This document shows positions 1 to 4,449 of a DNA stretch of 6,918 nt, in pieces. The notes beneath the pieces are model-generated. The model saw nothing but the letters and a program-made list of their open reading frames with translations, ran no database searches and was not told where the DNA came from. The first letter of the stretch is position 1; each line of letters opens with the position of its first letter. Made by a program: the position numbers and the translations under genes. Source of the DNA: Halobacteriales archaeon QH_10_70_21 (GTDB lineage: Archaea > Halobacteriota > Halobacteria > Halobacteriales > Haloarculaceae); NCBI GenBank assembly GCA_003021325.1, contig PXQM01000032.1:11156-18073 (forward strand), given 5' to 3'.

Positions 1-1050
1 GACGGCGTCGCCAGCCTCGATCCGTCTGAGGCCGTTGACGGTCGCGACCACCGACGGACCCGTCGCCAGGTCGAGGTGCACCACGTTCTCGCTACCCATC
101 GGCTCGACGACCTCGACGGTCCCGTCGAAGGTGTGCGCCGGCTCGGTGTCGACCGATGTCCCGACGAGGACGTCCTCGGGGCGGACGCCGAGCGTGACGT
201 CCTGGCCCGCCTCGACCGCGGCGGCGGCGTCCGGGGAGAGCGGGTAGCGGAACGGCTCGACTGCCGTCGTCCGCCTCGCCGTCAGGACGTCGCCCTCGGC
301 GGTCATCGGGACGAAGTTCATCGACGGCTCGCCGACGAAGCCGGCGACGAACCGGTTGGCTGGGCGGTGGTACGCCTCCAGCGGCGTCGCAACCTGCTGG
401 AGCTCGCCGCCGTTGAGGATGGCGATGCGGTCGCCCATGGTCATCGCCTCGGTCTGGTCGTGGGTGACGTAGACCGTCGTCGTCTCCAGGTCGGCCTGGA
501 GCTGCTGGAGCTCCGTCCGCATCTCCGAGCGGAGCTTGGCGTCGAGGTTGCTGAGCGGCTCGTCCATCAGGAACGCGGCCGGGTCGCGGACGATGGCCCG
601 CCCCAGCGCGACCCGCTGCTGCTGGCCGCCGGAGAGCGCCCCCGGCTTCCGGTCGAGCAGCTCCGTGATGCCGAGCATCTCGGCGGTCGACTCGACCCGC
701 TCGTTCCGTTCGTCGGCGGGGAGGTCGGTCGACTCCTCCAGCCCGAACCGCATGTTCTCCCGGACGGTCATGTGTGGGTACAGCGCGTACGACTGGAACA
801 CCATGGCGATGTCCCGGTCCGCCGGCGGCTGTTCGTTGATTCGGGTGCCGTCGAGCCGGATTTCGCCCTCGGTGATGTCCTCGAGCCCCGCGATCATCCG
901 GAGCGTCGTCGACTTGCCGCATCCGGAGGGACCGACGAGGACGAGGAACTCACCGTCCGGCACCTCTACCGTCACGTCGTCGACGGCGAGGACGGCACCG
1001 CCGCCCTCGCCGAAGCGCTTCGTCATCGAATCGAGTTCGAGTCGTGCCAT
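1..1050 (-). CDS. ABC sugar importer ATPase, MalK/UgpC type (3' end outside window)
   Basis: This is the cytoplasmic ATP-hydrolysing subunit that powers the sugar importer encoded just upstream. The 350 residues visible show a complete nucleotide-binding domain: Walker A GPSGCGKST (about 40-48), Q-loop Q86 in MVFQSYALYPHM, signature LSGGQ (139-143), Walker B FLMDEP (from 160), D-loop SNLD (167-170) and switch H197 in VTHDQTEA. A regulatory TOBE-like C-terminal part follows, with the conserved GVRPED segment near 288-293. CUT1 ATPases usually have about 370-390 residues, so roughly 20-40 are missing at the left edge. The ATG overlaps the previous stop by one base (TAATG) and has an AGGTGA Shine-Dalgarno 6 nt upstream, which favours this start over the ATG at codon 9. 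It is the fourth gene of the operon. The family assignment is secure. In some organisms one such ATPase serves several importers, which cannot be tested here. Confidence 0.95.
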   Translation of the reverse strand, partial: MARLELDSMTKRFGEGGGAVLAVDDVTVEVPDGEFLVLVGPSGCGKSTTLRMIAGLEDITEGEIRLDGTRINEQPPADRDIAMVFQSYALYPHMTVRENMRFGLEESTDLPADERNERVESTAEMLGITELLDRKPGALSGGQQQRVALGRAIVRDPAAFLMDEPLSNLDAKLRSEMRTELQQLQADLETTTVYVTHDQTEAMTMGDRIAILNGGELQQVATPLEAYHRPANRFVAGFVGEPSMNFVPMTAEGDVLTARRTTAVEPFRYPLSPDAAAAVEAGQDVTLGVRPEDVLVGTSVDTEPAHTFDGTVEVVEPMGSENVVHLDLATGPSVVATVNGLRRIEAGDAV

Positions 1051-1907
1051 TATGTCTCACCTGCAACGCCTTTCGCGAACTGTTCGCCGAAGAGGACGTA
1101 CACCACGAGCGTCGGGAGTGCCGCGATGAACGCCCCCGCCATCTGGAGGTTGTACTGGTTGACGAACGACCCCTGGAGCTGGTTGAGCGCGACGGTCACG
1201 ACCTGGTTCGACGGGTCGTTGACCAGCACCAGCGCGAACAGCAGGTCGTTCCAGATGTTCGTGAACTGGTAGATGAGCGTCACCGCGAATATCGGTACCG
1301 ACAGCGGCAGCACGATCCGCCGGTAGATCGTCAGCGCCGAGGCGCCGTCGAGACGGGCCGCCTCCAGCATCTCCTCGTCGAGGGTCGCGTAGTACGCACG
1401 GAACAGCACCGTACAGATGGGGATGCCGTAGGCGGCGTGCGTGATGGTGAGCTGCAGGAGGCCCTCGTACTCGGCGACGGCCGCCAGCGGCACCCGGCTC
1501 GCCAGGTCGACGGTCGACCAGAACTGCGTCAGCGGGACCAGCACCGACTGGTACGGCAGGAAGACGCCCGCGACGAACAGCACGAGGACGCCGACCTGGC
1601 CGCGCCAGTTCAGGTTCGTCAGCCCGTAGGCCGCAAGCGACCCGAACAGGGCCGACAGTACGGTCGCCGGAATCGCCATCAGCGCGCTGTTCAGGAGGCC
1701 CTGCTGGAGCCGGTCGAAGGCGGCCCGCCAGGCCTCGAGCGTGAACTCCCCGAGCGGCGGCGGCGCGAACGGCGTCGTCTCCACGAAGCCGGTCTGGGTC
1801 TTGAACGCGGTCACCAGCCCGGCCTCCAGCGGCGAGAGGTAGAACGCGACCATCGCCAGGAGGACGACGTAGAGCCCGACGCGCCGCCCGCCGACGTCCC
1901 GGCTCAC
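1050..1907 (-). CDS. ABC sugar importer permease, MalG/glucose-type (CUT1)
   Basis: This is one of the two membrane subunits that form the sugar channel. The 285-residue protein is the usual length for the family and has about six hydrophobic segments (roughly 9-31, 71-97, 104-128, 150-172, 204-228, 257-275). The cytoplasmic EAA loop that docks on the ATPase is clear at about 179-202 (EEMLEAARLDGAS, then IVLPLS). HAAYGIPICTVLFR and NIWNDLLFA resemble permeases of glucose/mannose importers, but the substrate is inferred. The start is a GTG overlapping the preceding stop as GTGA. A GGAGG lies 8 nt upstream, and the residues after the GTG lead straight into the first membrane segment, so the later in-frame ATG at codon 19 would cut that segment. 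The 3' end overlaps the ATPase start by one base. The linker between the third and fourth segments (about 129-150) looks a little long, with an acidic AEYEG stretch. Confidence 0.94.
   Translation of the reverse strand: MSRDVGGRRVGLYVVLLAMVAFYLSPLEAGLVTAFKTQTGFVETTPFAPPPLGEFTLEAWRAAFDRLQQGLLNSALMAIPATVLSALFGSLAAYGLTNLNWRGQVGVLVLFVAGVFLPYQSVLVPLTQFWSTVDLASRVPLAAVAEYEGLLQLTITHAAYGIPICTVLFRAYYATLDEEMLEAARLDGASALTIYRRIVLPLSVPIFAVTLIYQFTNIWNDLLFALVLVNDPSNQVVTVALNQLQGSFVNQYNLQMAGAFIAALPTLVVYVLFGEQFAKGVAGET
1057..1062 (-). promoter_or_regulatory. Ribosome binding site of the ATPase gene
   Basis: On the minus strand AGGTGA lies 6 nt before the ATG at 1050 and inside the end of the second permease gene. 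It matches the archaeal anti-Shine-Dalgarno region (GGAGGTGA). It supports the ATG at 1050 over the in-frame ATG eight codons later. Confidence 0.7.
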
Positions 1908-2917
1908 AGGTCACCCCTCCTGTACTGGAGATAGAGGTACGGGCCGATGACCGACAGCGCCATCGCGAACAGCACCATCGCGACGGCCGCGCCGTAGGCC
2001 CACTGCCGGCGGTCGAAGGCCACCCGGTACATCATCACCGAGAGGATGTCGGCCGACTTCCCGGGACTGACGCCGAAGAGGACGAACAGGAAGTCGAACG
2101 CCTTCAGCGCGAACACCATCAGCACGACCGCCGCCGACATCGTCGAGGCGCGCAACTGGGGGATGATGACACGCGTGTACATCCGCACCGCCGAGGCGCC
2201 GTCGATGCGGGCGGCCTCGTACTGCGCCGTCGGGATGGCCCGCAGCCCGGCGAGGTAGACCACCATGCAGTAGCCGGAGAACTGCCACATCAGCGCGAAG
2301 ATTATCGCGCCGAGCTTGAACTGTGGGTCCGAGAGCCACGCCTGCGTGAGCGCGCCGAGCCCGAACGTCCGCATCGCCTCGTTTATGAGCCCGATCCGCG
2401 GGTTGTACATCCACGACCAGAAGATGGCCGTCACGACGAACGAGAGGCTCATCGGGAGCAGGTATATCGTCCGGATGGTGTTCTCGAACCGGATGTCCCG
2501 GTCGATGAGTATCGCCAGCATGAGCCCGAGCGCGAGCGACAGGACGGTGAAGACGAGCAGCAGCACGATCGTGTTGCGGAACGCGAAGAAGAACGACGAA
2601 TCCTCGAGCATACGGCCGTAGACGGCGGGCGACAGGTCACCGTACTCCGGCTGGCCGAGCCCCTCCCAGCCGGTCAGCGAGATGAGGAAGTTCCAGCTCA
2701 CGGCCCCGTAGACGAAAATCAGCACCAGCACCCCTGGCGGGCCCCAGAACGGGAGCGACTGGACGAACTCGCTGCGCCGGGCGCGTGCGAGCAGCGACGT
2801 CTCTGCCGCGGCGGTGTCGCCGAGTTCGCCCGTCGCCGTCTCGTCGGTCACGCCGCCGCCGTCCGTCCGGACGTCGTCACCACGCTCGTCGCCGAAGAGT
2901 CGTTCGAGGCGTCCCAT
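1904..2917 (-). CDS. ABC sugar importer permease, MalF/UgpA type (CUT1)
   Basis: This is the second membrane subunit of the importer. The 337 residues contain six hydrophobic segments (roughly 60-82, 113-138, 149-171, 202-224, 258-281, 307-330) and an EAA loop at about 230-253 (TAQYEAARIDGASA, then VIIPQL). Before the first segment there is a hydrophilic, Asp/Glu/Gly-rich tail of some 50 residues with no recognisable domain. The gene begins 6 nt after the binding-protein stop and ends in a 4-nt overlap with the next permease, as expected for a co-transcribed heterodimer partner. The start is uncertain. The ATG at 2917 has no Shine-Dalgarno, and an in-frame GTG at 2851-2849 (codon 23, giving MTDETATGELG) is a credible alternative that would shorten the tail; neither choice affects the membrane core. 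Membership of the binding-protein-dependent permease family is certain. The sugar carried is not. Confidence 0.94.
   Translation of the reverse strand: MGRLERLFGDERGDDVRTDGGGVTDETATGELGDTAAAETSLLARARRSEFVQSLPFWGPPGVLVLIFVYGAVSWNFLISLTGWEGLGQPEYGDLSPAVYGRMLEDSSFFFAFRNTIVLLLVFTVLSLALGLMLAILIDRDIRFENTIRTIYLLPMSLSFVVTAIFWSWMYNPRIGLINEAMRTFGLGALTQAWLSDPQFKLGAIIFALMWQFSGYCMVVYLAGLRAIPTAQYEAARIDGASAVRMYTRVIIPQLRASTMSAAVVLMVFALKAFDFLFVLFGVSPGKSADILSVMMYRVAFDRRQWAYGAAVAMVLFAMALSVIGPYLYLQYRRGDL
1911..1920 (-). promoter_or_regulatory. Ribosome binding site of the second permease
   Basis: On the minus strand GGAGGGGTGA lies just before the GTG at 1907, with 8 nt between GGAGG and the start codon. It lies inside the end of the preceding permease gene and decides the GTG start. 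It is one of only two strong Shine-Dalgarno sequences in the operon, both at overlapping junctions. Confidence 0.75.
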
Positions 2918-2923
2918 CGCCGC

Positions 2924-4300
2924 TCAGAACGCGTCGACGATGGCCTCGACGGTCGCGTCGACGTCTTGGCTCTCGTTGAAGTTGGCGATGGCCTCGGACA
3001 GCTGCGAGGAGATTCCGGGCTCGACGGCCGTCCCGTGGGTGATGGTCGGCGGCTGGGCGTCGGAGTCGCCGAAGTCCTCGCTCTGCCGGGAGAGGAACGG
3101 GCCGAACTCGTCGGTCGGCACGTCCGTCCGCGGCGGAATCGAGCCCTTGACCGGGTTGAACCGCTCCTGGGCGTCGACCGTCCCCGCGTAGTTGAGGAAC
3201 GTCTCGGTCGCCTCAGGCGACGGGTTGTTCGTCGGAAAGACGAACGAATCGATGACGGAGTGGTAGACGCCGTCGGTGCCGGGGAAGGGGACCATCTCCC
3301 AGCCCTCGCCGAACTCGAAGCCGTCGGTCGCGTCGTACTGGCCGGCCGCCCAGTCGCCCTGGTGGATGAAGGCGGCCTCGCCGTCGATGAGCTGGCCGTT
3401 GCCCTGGTCCCAGGAGATGGAGCCGGCGTCCTCCGGGTAGTAGTCGCTGTAGTCGACCATCAGCTCCAGCGACGACCGGATCTCTGCCTCGAGGCTCCCG
3501 GCGTCGCCCTCGATGAGCGAGCGGTAGTCGTCGACGCCCTGCTGGCCGAGGAAGACGTTCTCCCACAGCTGGAGCGACGACCACGGCGCCTGGGTCTGGT
3601 GGGCCATCGGCGTGGCGTCGGTCTCGCTGGCCACCGTCTCCAGGACGCCGAGCAGCCCCTCGGGGTCGTCGATGTCGCTCGGGTCGGCGCCGGCCGACTC
3701 GACGACCTCGACGTTGTAGAAGAGGTTGTTCAGCCGGTGGATGTTGATGGGCACCGAGACGAGGGTCCCCTCGGGCCGCGCGAGGTCGACGACGTCGTCG
3801 AGGTAGGCGTCCCGCATCTCGTCGTCCCAGACGGAGTCGCCGATGTCCTCGAGCAGGTCCTCGTCCGTGTACGGCGTCAGCGCCTGGCCGGGCCAGATCT
3901 GGAACGTGCTCGGCGGGTTCCCGTCGAGTACGCGGTTCTGGATGACGGTGTCGATGGCCGACCCCGCGCCGCCCGGCGCCGGGTTGGGCTCGACCTCCAC
4001 GTCCGGGTGGGCCTCCTGGAACCCCTCCAGGAGCGCGTTGAAGGCGTCCGCCTCGCCGCCGGCCGTCCACCAGTGGACGATCTCTACTGCGTTCCCGCCG
4101 TCCGTGTCGCCGTTGCCGTTACCGTTGCCGTTGCCGTTGCCGGTACCGTTGCCGTTGCCGGTACCGTCGCCGGTACCGTTGCCGTTGCCGGTACAGCCCG
4201 CGAGCCCGAGGGCTGCGGCTGTGCCAGCTCCGACGACGTACCGCCGTCGCGTCAGATTCCGACTCGAAATTCCCGCGTTGCTGGATTCGTCAGGTGCCAT
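2924..4300 (-). CDS. Tat-exported lipoprotein sugar-binding protein (CUT1, glucose/mannose-like)
   Basis: This protein captures the sugar outside the cell and delivers it to the permease pair. The 458 residues start with a twin-arginine signal (T17-R18-R19-R20-Y-V-V), a short hydrophobic stretch and a lipobox LAGC (33-36), so C36 is the likely lipidation and anchoring site. Export in folded form by Tat is usual for haloarchaeal lipoproteins. Residues 37-64 are 14 consecutive X-Gly pairs (Asn, Thr or Asp), a flexible tether. The binding domain follows, with VHWWTAGGE (75-83), PINIHRLNNLFYN (184-196), HQGDWAAGQY (313-322) and FNPVKGSIPPRTD (381-393). These resemble glucose/mannose-type binding proteins of the CUT1 family; the exact ligand is inferred. 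The ATG at 4300 is chosen because it puts the Tat motif near the N-terminus and lies about 30 nt downstream of a TATA box. The frame stays open upstream to 4441, but that stretch contains the promoter. It is the first gene of the operon. Confidence 0.93.
   Translation of the reverse strand: MAPDESSNAGISSRNLTRRRYVVGAGTAAALGLAGCTGNGNGTGDGTGNGNGTGNGNGNGNGNGDTDGGNAVEIVHWWTAGGEADAFNALLEGFQEAHPDVEVEPNPAPGGAGSAIDTVIQNRVLDGNPPSTFQIWPGQALTPYTDEDLLEDIGDSVWDDEMRDAYLDDVVDLARPEGTLVSVPINIHRLNNLFYNVEVVESAGADPSDIDDPEGLLGVLETVASETDATPMAHQTQAPWSSLQLWENVFLGQQGVDDYRSLIEGDAGSLEAEIRSSLELMVDYSDYYPEDAGSISWDQGNGQLIDGEAAFIHQGDWAAGQYDATDGFEFGEGWEMVPFPGTDGVYHSVIDSFVFPTNNPSPEATETFLNYAGTVDAQERFNPVKGSIPPRTDVPTDEFGPFLSRQSEDFGDSDAQPPTITHGTAVEPGISSQLSEAIANFNESQDVDATVEAIVDAF
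4109..4192 (-). repeat. Hexanucleotide tandem repeat encoding the Gly-Asn/Thr linker
   Basis: These are fourteen consecutive 6-nt units, each encoding X-Gly, directly after the lipobox cysteine. Most are AACGGC, with variants AACGGT, ACCGGC, ACCGGT and GACGGT. Larger periodicity is also visible, because the block combining GGTACC with two or more GTTGCC units (plus strand) recurs. Each unit is two codons, so gain or loss of units would change tether length without shifting the frame. Confidence 0.9.
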
Positions 4301-4326
4301 CTGTGCAGTGGAAGTGGAACGTCTCC

Positions 4327-4333
4327 TATTTAA
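4327..4333 (-). promoter_or_regulatory. TATA box of the sugar-importer operon (leaderless)
   Basis: On the minus strand the sequence reads TTAAATA in an otherwise GC-rich stretch, centred 30 nt before the ATG of the binding-protein gene. Archaeal transcription starts about 26-27 nt downstream of the TATA centre, which would put the start near 4303, leaving a leader of only a few bases. There is no Shine-Dalgarno before this ATG, as expected for a leaderless haloarchaeal transcript. The element is seen directly; the start point is inferred. Confidence 0.72.
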
Positions 4334-4343
4334 CCCCTCGATT

Positions 4344-4354
4344 TTCAGTCTGAA
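4344..4354. promoter_or_regulatory. Inverted repeat TTCAG-T-CTGAA upstream of the importer TATA box
   Basis: This is a perfect 5-bp inverted repeat with a single central base, ending 10 bp upstream of the importer TATA box and overlapping the place where TFB contacts DNA or an activator would sit. It lies in an AT-richer island (about 4341-4370). The size and position suit a small dimeric regulator, but the arms are short and no known haloarchaeal sugar-regulator consensus is matched convincingly. Confidence 0.35.
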
Positions 4355-4373
4355 TCGGAGTAATTTTTTCGCA

Positions 4374-4399
4374 CGCCCGCTCCCAGGCGGAGTCGGGCG
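4374..4399. repeat. GC-rich imperfect hairpin in the divergent promoter region
   Basis: The arms CGCCCGCTCC (4374-4383) and GGAG-T-CGGGCG (4389-4399) can form a 10-bp stem with one bulged T and a 5-nt loop (CAGGC). The element sits between the two divergent promoters. Its plus-strand left flank is a run of six T, so neither strand has the hairpin-then-T order of an intrinsic terminator. Cruciform formation or regulator binding is possible. Chance self-complementarity in GC-rich DNA is the competing explanation. Confidence 0.45.
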
Positions 4400-4420
4400 G
4401 ACCCGGGCCGTTCGACACGT

Positions 4421-4427
4421 CTTTAGG
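4421..4427 (+). promoter_or_regulatory. Weak TATA-like element of the helicase gene
   Basis: CTTTAGG is the only A/T-leaning hexamer at the right distance, centred about 26 nt upstream of the GTG at 4450. That spacing would put the transcription start at or next to the start codon, consistent with a leaderless mRNA and with the absence of a Shine-Dalgarno. The match to a haloarchaeal TATA box is poor. The T-rich stretch at 4361-4369 is an alternative that would give a leader of about 55 nt. Confidence 0.35.
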
Positions 4428-4449
4428 CGAAGACGCGTCACGTCCGGGT

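Noticed and set aside
76..1272. Plus-strand open frames opposite the ATPase and permease genes (76-1272, 1044-1934 and 2966-4333).
   Set aside because: They are antisense to well-recognised transporter genes, Arg-rich, without recognisable domains, and run across gene boundaries.
4109..4192. A possible CRISPR array or regulatory repeat, because of the tandem units.
   Set aside because: The units are 6 nt with no spacers and keep the reading frame as X-Gly pairs, so this is a coding linker repeat.
4346..4362. A TrmB-like sugar-regulator site (TACT-N7/8-GAGTA), because GAGTA occurs at 4358-4362.
   Set aside because: Only the GAGTA half is present. At the required spacing the other half reads CAGT, matching two of four bases.
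4364..4399. An intrinsic terminator made of the hairpin and the T6 run.
   Set aside because: On the plus strand the T run precedes the hairpin, on the minus strand the hairpin is followed by A, and no gene ends here.
4301..4441. A 47-codon N-terminal extension of the binding protein, in frame and open up to an ATG at 4441.
   Set aside because: It is basic and unlike a signal peptide, would bury the Tat motif about 65 residues into the protein, and covers the TATA box and other promoter elements.
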